Source of the DNA: Palauibacter sp965207805
GTDB lineage: Bacteria; Gemmatimonadota; Gemmatimonadetes; Palauibacterales; Palauibacteraceae
DNA: 64,000 nt
Direction: 5' to 3'
Assembly (NCBI GenBank): GCA_965207805.1
Contig: OZ242312.1
Span: 186,001-250,000 of the forward strand
This document shows positions 50,260 through 59,351 of this stretch, piece by piece (the stretch's first letter is position 1; each line of letters begins with the position of its first letter). The translations under genes and the position numbers were made by a program. A model generated the notes under the pieces. The model was not told the DNA's origin. It did not search any database and was given only the letters and a program-made list of their open reading frames with translations.

Positions 50260-50967
50260 CTAAGGGGCTGCCTTCTGTAGTTCGAACAGTTCGGCCGCGC
50301 CCGCGGCGCCGAGACGGAGGAGGTCGTCGAGTTCGGCGCGGGTGAAAGGGGCTCCTTCCGCGGTTCCCTGTACCTCGACGAGGCGGCCGTCCTGGAGGTA
50401 GACGAAGTTGAAGTCGACGTCGGCGGCGGCATCCTCCACGTACTCCAGGTCGAGTCTCGGTTCGCCGTCCACCATGCCGGCGCTGATCGCGGCGACCCAC
50501 TGACGGAGCGGGCTGGCCTTGAGCGCACCGTCCGAGACCAGCCCCTGGAGCGCCATTTCGAGCGCCACGCAGGCCCCCGTGATGGAGGCGGTCCGGGTAC
50601 CGCCGTCGGCGACGAGGACGTCGCAGTCCACGGTCACCGTCCGTTCGCCGAGCGCCCCGAGGTCGACGGCCGCCCGCAACGAGCGGCCGATCAGGCGCTG
50701 GATCTCCTGCGTGCGGCCTCTCGCGCCGCGGCGCTCGCGGCGGGTGCGCTCGGCCGTGGCCCGGGGCAGCATGGCGTACTCGCCGGTCACCCAGCCGCCA
50801 CGGCCTTCCCGCCACGGGGGGACGCTCTCCTCGACCGAGGCCGTGCAAAGCACGCGCGTCATCCCCATCGTGATCGTGCACGATCCCTCGGCGAAGGGGG
50901 CGGTGCCCGTCTCCAGGGTCGTGGGTCGCAGGGCGTCCAGCGCCCGCCCGTGTGGACGTGCCGGCAT
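50260..50967 (-). CDS. rph: Ribonuclease PH
   Basis: A 235-residue phosphorolytic 3'-5' exoribonuclease that trims tRNA 3' ends. The family's hallmark blocks are all present: TGTAPFAEGSCTITMGMTRVLC, WVTGEYAMLPRAT, RTQEIQRLIGRSLRA, VDCDVLVADGGTRTASITGA and the C-terminal LVEVQGTAEGAPFTR. Length matches the family. ATG at 50967 is 39 bases from the divergent amidohydrolase start. Usually a housekeeping gene; here it stands as a single gene between a cyclophilin and a deacylase. Confidence 0.95.
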   Translation of the reverse strand: MPARPHGRALDALRPTTLETGTAPFAEGSCTITMGMTRVLCTASVEESVPPWREGRGGWVTGEYAMLPRATAERTRRERRGARGRTQEIQRLIGRSLRAAVDLGALGERTVTVDCDVLVADGGTRTASITGACVALEMALQGLVSDGALKASPLRQWVAAISAGMVDGEPRLDLEYVEDAAADVDFNFVYLQDGRLVEVQGTAEGAPFTRAELDDLLRLGAAGAAELFELQKAAP

Positions 50968-51006
50968 GGGGCAGCCTCGGTCGAAAGGTCGAAAAAGGGA
51001 GAACCG

Positions 51007-52677
51007 ATGAACGGCGAACGCGTTGAGAGTATGCCGGCCGCGACCGCGCTGCGATGGCGGATCTCCGCAACGTGTCTGGCGCTTGCGGGCATGGCCCTGG
51101 CCTGCGCGCCGGGCGATGCGCCGGAAGCGGAGGCGGAGATCGTCCCGACGAGCGTGTTGTTCACTGGAGCGACGATTCTCGACGGGTCCGGCGAACCGTC
51201 GTTCATGGCCGATGTGGCGGTGGAGGGCGACCGGATCACCTTCGTCGGCGATGCCTCGGCTGCGAACGTCGCGCCGCGCGATACGATCGCGCTCGACGGC
51301 CTCCTGCTCACGCCCGGCTTCATAGACATGCACAGCCACATCACCGTCATCACCGTCGGCGAAGCGTACGGGCTCCCCGCCGTCGAGTTCCTCACCCAGG
51401 GGATCACGACCGGCGTCATCGGGGTCGACGGCGCGAGCAGCACGGATCTCGCCGCGCTCTACGCGGACCTCGAGGACTCCGGCGTCGGCAAGAATCTCAT
51501 CTCCTACATCGGGCACGGCTCCGTCCGTGAGGCGGTCATGGGGCTGGACGACCGCGCCCCCACCCCGCAAGAACTCGACGAGATGAAGGCGCTCGTCCGG
51601 AGGGGGATGGAGGATGGCGCCTTCGGGCTCTCCACCGGTCTCTTCTACACGCCCGGGTACTACGCGGAGGCCGACGAGGTGATCGAACTCGGCCGGGTCG
51701 CGGCGGAGTACCCGATCGGCGGCGAGCACGCCCCCATCTACGACACGCACGACCGGGATCTCGGCGCCGCCTACCAGGGAATCGGGTACCACGATTCGAT
51801 TCGCGAAGCGATCCACATCGGGGCGGAGTCCGGTCTCCGTACCATCTTCAGCCACTTCAACGCCCAGGGGGCCGCGCTGTACGGGCGGGCCACCGAAGGC
51901 GCGGCGATCATCGACTCGGCGCGCGCCGAGGGCCTCGAGGTGGCGGGGGCGCAGCACGTCTACACGTCTACGATGTCGAGCCTGCGCGCCTATACGATCC
52001 CGCGCTGGGCGCAGGCGGGCGGTCCGGAGCAGATGGTGCGCCGCTTCCAGAATCCGGACACGGCACGGGTCCTCGACGTGCAGACGATGGAGATGCTCGA
52101 GATCCGCGGTGGACCGGAGAAGATCGTGTTCGCCGACGCGAGGCCCGACTTCAACGGCAAGACGGTGGCCGATGTGGCGGCCGAGCGAGGGCTGCCCGTT
52201 CCGGAGGCCGTACGCGAGATCATGTCCGAGTCGAACCCGTGGGTGATGAACCGCGACCTCTACGACGTCGAGAACACCCGCTACCTCGCCACCATGCCGT
52301 GGATGATGACGTGCACGGACGGCGCCACGCCCGCGCCGGGCGCGGAGATCGTGCATCCTCGGGTGTACGGGGGCTTCCCCAAGAAGATCAAGGACTTCGT
52401 GGACAGGGACGACGCGATCGGACTCCCCTTCGCGATCCGGAGCATGTCCGGCCTCGCGGCGGACTTCCTGCGGCTGGACGATCGCGGCTACATCCGTGAG
52501 GGGCTGGTCGCCGACATCGCGGTGATCGACCCGGAGCGGTTCACGGACCGAGCGACGTACGACGACCCGCACCAGTTGTCCGAGGGCGTCGTGCACCTGC
52601 TCGTGAACGGCCGCTTCGCGATCCGCGACGACGTGGTGACCGGCGAACTCGCCGGCCGCCCCCTGCGTCGCCCCTGA
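51007..52677 (+). CDS. N-acyl-D-amino-acid deacylase (D-aminoacylase) family, exported lipoprotein
   Basis: A 556-residue amidohydrolase of the D-aminoacylase type. The signal ends at a lipobox Cys (GMALACAPGD). Metal-binding residues are in TPGFIDMHSHITV, later His residues are in GGEHAPIYDTH and SHFNAQG, and the family-typical CTDGATPAPGAEIVHPRVYGGFP supplies the catalytic Asp. The enzyme class removes an acyl group from D-amino acids, which are released from peptidoglycan or natural products. ATG at 51007 has GGGAG six bases upstream. The CocE-like hydrolase follows after 49 bases. Confidence 0.87.
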   Translation: MNGERVESMPAATALRWRISATCLALAGMALACAPGDAPEAEAEIVPTSVLFTGATILDGSGEPSFMADVAVEGDRITFVGDASAANVAPRDTIALDGLLLTPGFIDMHSHITVITVGEAYGLPAVEFLTQGITTGVIGVDGASSTDLAALYADLEDSGVGKNLISYIGHGSVREAVMGLDDRAPTPQELDEMKALVRRGMEDGAFGLSTGLFYTPGYYAEADEVIELGRVAAEYPIGGEHAPIYDTHDRDLGAAYQGIGYHDSIREAIHIGAESGLRTIFSHFNAQGAALYGRATEGAAIIDSARAEGLEVAGAQHVYTSTMSSLRAYTIPRWAQAGGPEQMVRRFQNPDTARVLDVQTMEMLEIRGGPEKIVFADARPDFNGKTVADVAAERGLPVPEAVREIMSESNPWVMNRDLYDVENTRYLATMPWMMTCTDGATPAPGAEIVHPRVYGGFPKKIKDFVDRDDAIGLPFAIRSMSGLAADFLRLDDRGYIREGLVADIAVIDPERFTDRATYDDPHQLSEGVVHLLVNGRFAIRDDVVTGELAGRPLRRP

Positions 52678-52726
52678 CGGCCACGGACCGCCGACCGCCA
52701 CCCACCGACAGATCGGGAGCCAACCC

Positions 52727-54583
52727 ATGATTTCGTCGCGCTTCGCCACGCCCGCAGCGGTCCTTCTCGCGTTCGCCGGCCTTCCGGCGGCGCTCGCCGC
52801 CCAGACGGGGCTCGTCATCGAGGATGGACAGGCGCAGATCGTGCCGGCCTTCGCGGATTCGTCCGGCTGGATCCGGCATGAGCTGTGGGTCGAAACCGAG
52901 TTCGACTCCGATGGCGACGGCCAGCCGGACCGGGTGCACCTGGATGTGACGCGTCCGGCGCAGACCGACGGCGAGGGGCTGAGGGTGCCGGTCATCTACG
53001 AGACGAGCCCCTATTACTCGGGCGTCGCCGGCATCGACTTCGCGCACTTCTGGGACCTCCGCCAGGAGGTGGGGGGCGAAGCCCCGCCGCGCGATCCGTT
53101 CCCGGCCACGATCGAGCATATCGCGAACCAGCCGCGGATCTCGAACTCGCACGTGGCGACGTGGGTGCCGCGGGGGTTCGCGGTGGTCCACTCGCAGTCG
53201 CCCGGGACGGGCCAGTCGCAGGGCTGCCCGACGGTGGGCGGCGCGAACGAGTCGCTGGCGCCCAAGGCCGTGATCGACTGGCTCAACGGCCGCGCGCGCG
53301 GCTTCACGAGCGTGGACGGAGACGAGGAAGTCGAGGCCTACTGGGCGACGGGCCGCGTCGGGATGACGGGCACGTCCTACAACGGCACGCTCCCGCTGGC
53401 CGCCGCGACGACCGGCGTCGAGGGTCTCGAGGCGATCATCCCCATCGCGCCGAACACCTCCTACTACCACTACTACCGCTCCAACGGGCTCGTGCGATCG
53501 CCGGGCGGCTATCCCGGGGAGGACGTCGACGTCCTGTTCGACTTCATCTTCAGCGGCTTCCCCGAGGTCCGCGACTACTGCCTCGCCAACGTGCGAGACG
53601 AGATGACGGCCCGGCTGGACCGCGCCACGGGCGACTACAACGACTTTTGGGCGGGCCGCGACTACCTGAACCACGTCGACGGCGTGCGGGCGGCCACGCT
53701 CATGAGCCACGCCTTCAACGACTGGAACGTCATGCCCGAGCACAGCCACCGCATCTCGATGGCGCTGCGGGATCGGGGCGTGCCGCTGCAGATCTACTAC
53801 CACCAGGGCGGGCACGGCGGGGCGCCCCCGCTCGAACTCATGAACCGCTGGTTCACCCGCTACGTGGTCGGCGTCGAGAATGGCGTGGAGGGCGACCCGG
53901 CCTCGTGGATCGTTCGGGAGGGAGACGACCGCACGGAGCCCACGCCCTACCCGAGCTATCCGCATCCAGAGGCCGACGGCGTGACGCTCCGCCCGGGTGG
54001 CGACGGACACTGGACCGGAACGCTGACCCTCGACGATGCGGGTGCCGGGCCCGGTGCGATCGTCGACAACTTCACGTTCACCGGCGATCAGTTGGCCGCG
54101 GCGGAGTGGTCGAACCACCGCCTGCTGTACGCGACGCCGGAACTCCGCGAGGACGTCCACCTGTCGGGCGTGGCGACCGTCCGCGTGCGGCTGTCGGCGG
54201 ACGCACCCGCGGCCAACCTGTCCGTGTGGCTGGTGTCGCTGCCGTGGACCGGGAACGGAGAGATCAACGACAACATCATCACCAAGGGATGGGCCGACCC
54301 CGCGAACGCGGACGCCGAGGACATCGCCTCGCCACGGGCCGGCACACCGCTCACGCCTGGTGAGTTCGTCGATCTGGAGTTCGCGCTTCAGCCCGACGAC
54401 CAGATCATTCCGGCCGGCGCCCGCATCGGCCTGATGATCTTCTCCAGCGACAAGTTCTTCACGCTGCACCCCGACCCTGGCACGACTCTCACCGTCGACC
54501 TGGGCGAGACCCGTCTCTCGTTACCCGTCGTCGGAGGGAGCGCGGCCCTGCGGCGCGCCCTGGGCGTCCCCGCGTCCCAGTAA
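52727..54583 (+). CDS. CocE/NonD (S15-like) alpha/beta hydrolase
   Basis: A 618-residue exported hydrolase of the X-Pro dipeptidyl-peptidase/cocaine-esterase family. The signal peptide is clear (AAVLLAFAGLPAALAAQTG). The nucleophile is Ser217 in MTGTSYNG, the Asp is in MSHAFNDWNVMPEH and the His in HQGGHGGAPP. A C-terminal jelly-roll domain (from about residue 420) typical of the family ends near LGETRLSLPV. Family members cleave Xaa-Pro dipeptides, beta-lactam side chains or esters; a Pro-directed peptidase is likely given the neighbours. ATG at 52727 follows GGGAG by about six bases. Confidence 0.88.
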   Translation: MISSRFATPAAVLLAFAGLPAALAAQTGLVIEDGQAQIVPAFADSSGWIRHELWVETEFDSDGDGQPDRVHLDVTRPAQTDGEGLRVPVIYETSPYYSGVAGIDFAHFWDLRQEVGGEAPPRDPFPATIEHIANQPRISNSHVATWVPRGFAVVHSQSPGTGQSQGCPTVGGANESLAPKAVIDWLNGRARGFTSVDGDEEVEAYWATGRVGMTGTSYNGTLPLAAATTGVEGLEAIIPIAPNTSYYHYYRSNGLVRSPGGYPGEDVDVLFDFIFSGFPEVRDYCLANVRDEMTARLDRATGDYNDFWAGRDYLNHVDGVRAATLMSHAFNDWNVMPEHSHRISMALRDRGVPLQIYYHQGGHGGAPPLELMNRWFTRYVVGVENGVEGDPASWIVREGDDRTEPTPYPSYPHPEADGVTLRPGGDGHWTGTLTLDDAGAGPGAIVDNFTFTGDQLAAAEWSNHRLLYATPELREDVHLSGVATVRVRLSADAPAANLSVWLVSLPWTGNGEINDNIITKGWADPANADAEDIASPRAGTPLTPGEFVDLEFALQPDDQIIPAGARIGLMIFSSDKFFTLHPDPGTTLTVDLGETRLSLPVVGGSAALRRALGVPASQ

Positions 54584-54605
54584 CGGCTTACGGAGACGAA
54601 TACGA

Positions 54606-55184
54606 GTGATTGATTCGCATACGAAAGCATCGTTTTTGACACCCGAGGCGACCCGCGGTCGGCTCCTGGTGATGCCGCTCGCCGTGGCGCTGTTCGCGCT
54701 GCTCACCGCGCTTGGGGCCCATGTGGCGGTGCCGCTCGGAATCACCCCGGTGCCGATGACGCTTCAGACCCTGTTCGTACTACTCGCCGGTGCCCTGCTG
54801 GGCCCGGTGGCCGGGGCAACCTCCCAGCTGCTCTACCTCGGTCTCGGCGTCGCCGGCGTTCCCGTCTTCGCGATGGGTGCGGCGGGCCTGCCCTGGCTCT
54901 TCGGTCCGACCGGCGGCTACCTGATGGCCTTCCCGCTTGCCGCGGCCCTGGTGGGGTGGATCTCGGGCTCCAACGGACGCGCCCTGCGCACCGCGATTGC
55001 GCTGGTCGCCGGCACCTCGGTCATCTTCGCCATGGGTGCGGGCTGGCTCTCGGTCGTCACCGATCTCGGCCCCGGCGCCCTCTTTGCTGTCGCCGTGCAG
55101 CCGTTCCTGGTGGGCGCCGTCGTGAAGGCGGCCGTCTGCTTCGCGGCGACGCGCCGGATCGTGGCGAGGGGTCAGCGGCGCTGA
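54606..55184 (+). CDS. bioY: Biotin transporter BioY
   Basis: A 192-residue membrane protein with six predicted spans, the S-component of an energy-coupling-factor biotin transporter. Motifs include PLGITPVPMTLQTLFVLLAGALLGP and GAAGLPWLFGPTGGYLMAFPLAAALVGW, both strongly BioY-like. The T and A components (BioN, BioM) are not adjacent; solitary BioY proteins are known to work alone or with a shared module. GTG at 54606 is a weak start and a second GTG (residue 22) just before the first span is possible. It follows the CocE-like gene by 22 bases. Confidence 0.93.
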   Translation: MIDSHTKASFLTPEATRGRLLVMPLAVALFALLTALGAHVAVPLGITPVPMTLQTLFVLLAGALLGPVAGATSQLLYLGLGVAGVPVFAMGAAGLPWLFGPTGGYLMAFPLAAALVGWISGSNGRALRTAIALVAGTSVIFAMGAGWLSVVTDLGPGALFAVAVQPFLVGAVVKAAVCFAATRRIVARGQRR

Positions 55185-55417
55185 TTTCGAGTCCCGCCAC
55201 ACCAGGATCGTCCCGGAGGCCGCGAACCTGACGCCTCCGCGACGGGCGCAGAGACCGCTAGCTGTCACCGGTTCGTCGCCGAACGGATTCAAGCCGACCG
55301 CGGTCCCGTGCCGCGAAACCGTTCAGGATTGTATTCGTACGCCTGATTCGGTATGCCTGTTCGGCAGATTTCACGCCGGACAGCCCCTCGGTAACGGACG
55401 TCACCACGCGGCGAAGC
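55185..55417. other. Intergenic region of 233 bases
   Basis: No convincing gene is seen. TTCGAGTCCCGCCACACCA at 55186-55204 looks like the 3' end of a tRNA, but no matching acceptor or T-stem lies upstream. A 53-codon minus-strand frame (55258-55419) exists without a ribosome-binding site. The stretch at 55320-55370 is locally AT-richer (TTGTATTCGTACGCC) and may hold the promoter of the DUF305 gene. Confidence 0.5.
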
Positions 55418-56128
55418 ATGAGGACCCACCACACAACGCCCGTCACGCGCGCCAGGCGCGTTGCACTCTTCGGACTGCTCGCAGTCGTGCAGGCGTGTGC
55501 CAGCGCGGGGTCCGGCGGCCGTCCATCCGAGGCACCGGCTCGCTCGAACGCGGTCCGCCCGGACGCCGCGCGGGTGGCCGAACTCGAGGCGATCTACCGG
55601 GCGCGCGCGGACGCCGCCCTTGAAGGCGCGCACGAGGCGGACATCCGCTTCATGACGCACATGATCCCGCATCACGCGCAGGCGCTGGTCATGGCGGGCT
55701 TCGCGCCGGAGGCCGGCGCGAGTCCCTCGATCCGGACGCTGTGCGCGAGGATCATCAACGCGCAGACAGACGAAATCGTGATCATGAGCCGCTGGCTCTC
55801 AGACCGCGGCCTCCCCGTGCCCGACACCGGAGACATGCGGGGTCACGGGGAAGGGGCCATGCTCATGGCCGGGATGCTGACCCGCGAACAACTCGCGGAA
55901 CTGGAAGCCGCCCGCGGCCCCGACTTCGACCGCCTCTTCCTCCGGTACATGATCCAGCACCACAAGGGCGCCGTCACGATGGTTCGGGAGTTGTTCGCCA
56001 CCGACGGCGCGGCGCAGGACGACTTCGTGTTCAAGCTGGCCTCCGACATCCACGTCGATCAGGCCACGGAAATCGCCCGCATGGAAATCATGCTCGAGGC
56101 GCTCGCCGCGCCGGAGCCGGGCGACTGA
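55418..56128 (+). CDS. DUF305 family lipoprotein
   Basis: A 236-residue protein. The signal ends at a lipobox Cys (AVVQACASAGSG). Two DUF305 halves carry the family's His pairs: RFMTHMIPHHAQALVMA at about residue 77 and RYMIQHHKGAVTMV at about residue 182. DUF305 is a ferritin-like helical fold often found in copper- and silver-response regions; metal binding is likely but its function is not settled. The LVIVD gene starts 33 bases downstream. Start at ATG 55418 precedes the signal. Confidence 0.88.
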   Translation: MRTHHTTPVTRARRVALFGLLAVVQACASAGSGGRPSEAPARSNAVRPDAARVAELEAIYRARADAALEGAHEADIRFMTHMIPHHAQALVMAGFAPEAGASPSIRTLCARIINAQTDEIVIMSRWLSDRGLPVPDTGDMRGHGEGAMLMAGMLTREQLAELEAARGPDFDRLFLRYMIQHHKGAVTMVRELFATDGAAQDDFVFKLASDIHVDQATEIARMEIMLEALAAPEPGD

Positions 56129-56161
56129 TTCATGCAGTTCAACCCAATCGAAGGATCCGAC

Positions 56162-58201
56162 ATGTTCGCTGTGACGAAGGAACGCAACGACACCCGATTC
56201 GCCCCGCGCCTCGCGACGCTGCTCGCCGGCGTGATCGTGCTCGGGGGGCTGACCGCCTGCTCCTCCTACCGGTCGACGCAGGCCGGCATGGCCGCCGCTC
56301 CCGCAGCCCCGGCCGCCGCGCCCACGGGGCTTCAGGTCAATCCGCCCACGCCGGACCCGCGCGTCGGGCTCGCGCCGGGCATGTTCGACGCGGGCGAGGC
56401 GATCTGGAATCTGGACCTCGTGTCGACCACGCCCCCGCCCGACCCGTTCGTGGGCCAGACGAACTCCGACCTCGCCTTCTCCGGTCCCTACGCGATCCAG
56501 GGGAACTACGACGGCATCCAGATCTGGGACATCTCCGATCCCGCTAATCCGCAGACCGTCGTGACTTACGTCTGCCCGGCGTCCCAGAGCGACGTCTCGG
56601 TGTACGAGAACCTCCTGTTCGTGTCCGGCGAGGGGTTCGGCGGGCGGCTGGACTGCGGTGATCAGGGGGTCGAAGACGCCGTGAGCCACGACCGGCTGCG
56701 CGGCATCCGCATCTTCGATATCTCCGACATCACCGCGCCGGAATACGTCGCCAACGTGCAGACCTGCCGCGGTTCGCACACGCACACGCTGCTGGAACAC
56801 CCCGGCGACGACGAGAACGTCTATGTCTACGTCTCCGGCTCAGCCCCGGTGCGTCCGGCGGAGGAACTCGCCGGCTGTTCCGGCGCGCCGCCGGCCGACG
56901 ACCCGAACACCGCCCTCTTCCGCATCGAAGTCATCCGCGTGCCGCTGGCCGACCCCGCGAGTGCCGAGATCGTGAGTTCGCCGCGGATCTTCGAAGACCT
57001 GGTCGCGCCTCCGCGCCACGGACCGGCCCCTGACGACATCGCGGCGCTCGAGGCGGCCCGCGAGCGCGGGGCCTTCATCATCGAGGTGATGGGGGAGGAG
57101 ATGGTGCTGCCCGAACCTGCCGCCCAGGGGATGCTCGGACAGATCGTGGCCCAGCGTGGAGGCGAGGGCCCCCCCACCGCCGCCGACAGTGCGGCGCTCC
57201 GGGAGGCACTACCCATGATCGTGGCGCAGATGATGGGTCAGCAGGGAGAGGGAGACGGCCCGGAACCCGGCCCCACGCAGTGCCACGACATCACCGTCTA
57301 TCCGGCCATCGGCCTCGCCGGCGGGGCGTGCGAGGGCTACGGCATGCTGCTCGACATCAGTGATCCGGAGAACCCGAGGCGGCTCTCCGCCGTGTCCGAC
57401 TCCAACTTCTCCTACTGGCACTCCGCCACGTTCAACAACGATGGCAGCGCGATCCTGTTCACGGACGAATGGGGCGGTGGCGGCTCGCCGAAGTGCCGGG
57501 CCTCCGACCCAATGGAGTGGGGCGCCAACGCGATCTTCACCATCGAGGGCACGGAAATGGAGTTCCAGAGCTACTTCAAGCTCCCCGCCCCGCAGACGCC
57601 CGAGGAGAACTGCGTGGCCCACAACGGATCGCTGATCCCGATTCCCGGCCGCGACATCATGATCCAGGGCTGGTATCAAGGTGGGGTCTCACTCATCGAC
57701 TGGACCGACCCCGCGAACCCGGCCGAAATCGCCTACTTCGACCGCGGTCCGGTGAATGGGGAGGTGATGGAGAACGGTGGCAGCTGGTCCGTGTACTGGT
57801 ACAACGGCGTCATCGTGAACTCCGAGATCGCGCGCGGCCTGGACATCCTCGAGTTGGTCGCGAGCGAAGCCATGACGCAGAACGAGATCGACGCCGCGAA
57901 CTCCGTGCAGCTGACCCACCTGAACTCCCAGGGTCAGCCGATCTTCGAGTGGCCCGCGACGTTCGCGCTCGCGAGGGCCTACCTGGACCAGTTGGAGCGG
58001 CACGGCGGGCTCGCCGCCGCGAGGATCGACCGTCTCCGGGCCGGACTGGCCGAGGCCGAGGAGATGACGGGATCCGCCCGCGCCGACGCGCTCCGGTCGC
58101 TGGCCGACGGCGTATCCCGTGGCGCCGCCGGGGCGGGAGACGCCGCGAAGGTCCGCATGCTGGCCGACGCCGTCCGGTCCCTCGCGAACGCAGGCATGTA
58201 G
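56162..58201 (+). CDS. LVIVD-repeat surface lipoprotein
   Basis: A 679-residue protein. The signal ends at a lipobox Cys (LGGLTACSSY). Repeats of the LVIVD type, likely a beta-propeller, are visible: IQIWDISDPANPQTVVTYV, IRIFDISDITAPEYVANV, GMLLDISDPENPRRLSAVS and VSLIDWTDPANPAEIAYF. A charged, Met/Gln-rich insertion (about residues 285-365) interrupts the propeller, and the last 80 residues are helical and Ala/Arg-rich. ATG at 56162 is preferred over 56132 because GAAGGA lies six bases upstream. It pairs with the DUF305 gene, a combination seen in other bacteria. A cell-surface binding role is inferred. Confidence 0.85.
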   Translation: MFAVTKERNDTRFAPRLATLLAGVIVLGGLTACSSYRSTQAGMAAAPAAPAAAPTGLQVNPPTPDPRVGLAPGMFDAGEAIWNLDLVSTTPPPDPFVGQTNSDLAFSGPYAIQGNYDGIQIWDISDPANPQTVVTYVCPASQSDVSVYENLLFVSGEGFGGRLDCGDQGVEDAVSHDRLRGIRIFDISDITAPEYVANVQTCRGSHTHTLLEHPGDDENVYVYVSGSAPVRPAEELAGCSGAPPADDPNTALFRIEVIRVPLADPASAEIVSSPRIFEDLVAPPRHGPAPDDIAALEAARERGAFIIEVMGEEMVLPEPAAQGMLGQIVAQRGGEGPPTAADSAALREALPMIVAQMMGQQGEGDGPEPGPTQCHDITVYPAIGLAGGACEGYGMLLDISDPENPRRLSAVSDSNFSYWHSATFNNDGSAILFTDEWGGGGSPKCRASDPMEWGANAIFTIEGTEMEFQSYFKLPAPQTPEENCVAHNGSLIPIPGRDIMIQGWYQGGVSLIDWTDPANPAEIAYFDRGPVNGEVMENGGSWSVYWYNGVIVNSEIARGLDILELVASEAMTQNEIDAANSVQLTHLNSQGQPIFEWPATFALARAYLDQLERHGGLAAARIDRLRAGLAEAEEMTGSARADALRSLADGVSRGAAGAGDAAKVRMLADAVRSLANAGM

Positions 58202-58237
58202 GGAACGCGGGAAGGGACGCCCGGCGCGGTCCGGGAC

Positions 58238-58612
58238 ATGCCCACGTTGATCGAAGCCCCGGCCGTCATCGAGGCGGCCGGGAACCGACCCAAACGGATC
58301 GAGGAGTACGCCGGCCGCGTCCGGACGGGACACGACGCGGTCAGCGTGGCGCGCATGGTGGCGCCATCCGGCTGGGTCGAACCGGGTCAGCGCCCCGAGT
58401 TCGAGGAGATCACCGTCGTGCTGAGGGGATCACTGCGCGTAGAGCACGAGGCCGGCGTCATCGACGTGAACGCCGGCCAGGCGATCGTCACCCACCCCGG
58501 CGAGTGGGTCCGCTACAGCACCCCCGGCCCGGACGGCGCCGAGTACGTCGCCGTCTGCCTCCCCGCCTTCTCCCCCCACACCGCCCACCGGGACCCCCAG
58601 GCTGGGAGCTGA
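58238..58612 (+). CDS. Small cupin-domain protein
   Basis: A 124-residue single-domain cupin. The core motifs are degenerate but recognisable: PGQRPEFEEITVVLRGSLRV for motif 1, with Glu residues instead of the first His, and AGQAIVTHPGEWVRYSTPG for motif 2 with one His. Such proteins bind a small ligand or metal, or act as isomerases or sensors; no specific activity can be given. It follows the LVIVD gene by 36 bases and converges on the antitoxin gene with 6 bases between stops. Confidence 0.82.
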   Translation: MPTLIEAPAVIEAAGNRPKRIEEYAGRVRTGHDAVSVARMVAPSGWVEPGQRPEFEEITVVLRGSLRVEHEAGVIDVNAGQAIVTHPGEWVRYSTPGPDGAEYVAVCLPAFSPHTAHRDPQAGS

Positions 58613-58618
58613 AGCCTT

Positions 58619-58939
58619 CTAGTCCGGGTCGGCGATCCCGGACAACTCGACGGGCGGCCGGTCGGGGAAACTCGCGACCAGCGCGAGCGTACCACCCATG
58701 GCCTCGACGGTCCTGCGCAGAGTCGAGAGGAGGAGATCGCTACGCTGTTCCATTCGCGATATGCCTTCCTGGCCGATGCCGAGTTCGCGCGCCAGACTGA
58801 CCTGGGTGAGCCGCCGGGCCTCGCGCAGCTCGCGCAGCGTCATTTCCTCCGCGATGAGTTCAGCGGCGCGCTCCTCCACCCGTCGTCGCCGCTCGGTGTC
58901 GAGTCCCTCGATGACGTCGTTCACGTTCAATGCCATCAT
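58619..58939 (-). CDS. XRE-family helix-turn-helix antitoxin (HigA-like)
   Basis: A 106-residue DNA-binding protein with a Cro/C1-type helix-turn-helix at residues about 40-90: LRELREARRLTQVSLARELGIGQEGISRME, followed by LLLSTLRRTVEAMGG. The basic N-terminal half contains a helix (EERAAELIAEEMTL). It lies immediately downstream of a RelE/HigB-type toxin and overlaps it by four bases (ATGA), the HigBA gene order. Such antitoxins bind their own promoter and neutralise the toxin. The ribosome-binding site AAGGAGG is only three bases from the first ATG and six from a second ATG at 58936, so either may start. Confidence 0.85.
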   Translation of the reverse strand: MMALNVNDVIEGLDTERRRRVEERAAELIAEEMTLRELREARRLTQVSLARELGIGQEGISRMEQRSDLLLSTLRRTVEAMGGTLALVASFPDRPPVELSGIADPD

Positions 58940-59304
58940 GATCCTCCTTCCATCGCGAGCCGCGCCAGGTGCCGCTCGAAGCGCTGATCCGCCTTGCGGA
59001 TGAGCGCTCGGTAAAACGCCTTGGAACTGCCGCCCGCCTTGTCGGCGGCAACCAGTAGAACCGCGGTGCGCCTGGGATCGAAGGCGAACGCGACCCGCCA
59101 CTGCCCGTCAGCCGCGCTGAATCTCAACTCCTTCATGTTTGCGTGGCGCGATCCGTTGAGCGTGTCCACCCGTGGGCGTCCCAAGTGAGGGCCGAAATGT
59201 TGCAATAGGCGGGACACGGCCAGGATCGCGTCCTGCACCTCCACCTGCAACGCACGGAACTCCGGCGCAAACTCATCGGCAATCTCGACCGTCCAATCCA
59301 CCAA
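58936..59304 (-). CDS. RelE/HigB-like toxin (phage-derived Gp49 family)
   Basis: A 122-residue toxin of the RelE/ParE superfamily, Gp49/HigB group. The core LRFSAADGQWRVAFAFDPRRTAVLLVAADKAG and the C-terminal FYRALIRKADQRFERHL contain the Arg and Lys residues used by this family to cleave ribosome-bound mRNA. It precedes and overlaps the antitoxin. ATG at 59304 begins a sensible helical N-terminus. The DNA methyltransferase gene ends 47 bases away on the same strand. Confidence 0.87.
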   Translation of the reverse strand: MVDWTVEIADEFAPEFRALQVEVQDAILAVSRLLQHFGPHLGRPRVDTLNGSRHANMKELRFSAADGQWRVAFAFDPRRTAVLLVAADKAGGSSKAFYRALIRKADQRFERHLARLAMEGGS

Positions 59305-59351
59305 GCAGTATGCCTTCTACAGCATATGTATCGCAAGTCATGGCGCCCGGC

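Noticed and set aside
55186..55204. A sequence resembling the 3' end of a tRNA (TTCGAGT followed by CCACACCA).
   Set aside because: The bases upstream lie in the end of bioY and do not form a T-stem, anticodon arm or acceptor partner, so it is not a tRNA and only weakly suggests an old attachment site.
55258..55419. A 53-codon minus-strand open frame beginning on the DUF305 start codon.
   Set aside because: It has no ribosome-binding site, no recognisable domain and shares its first bases with a well-supported gene.
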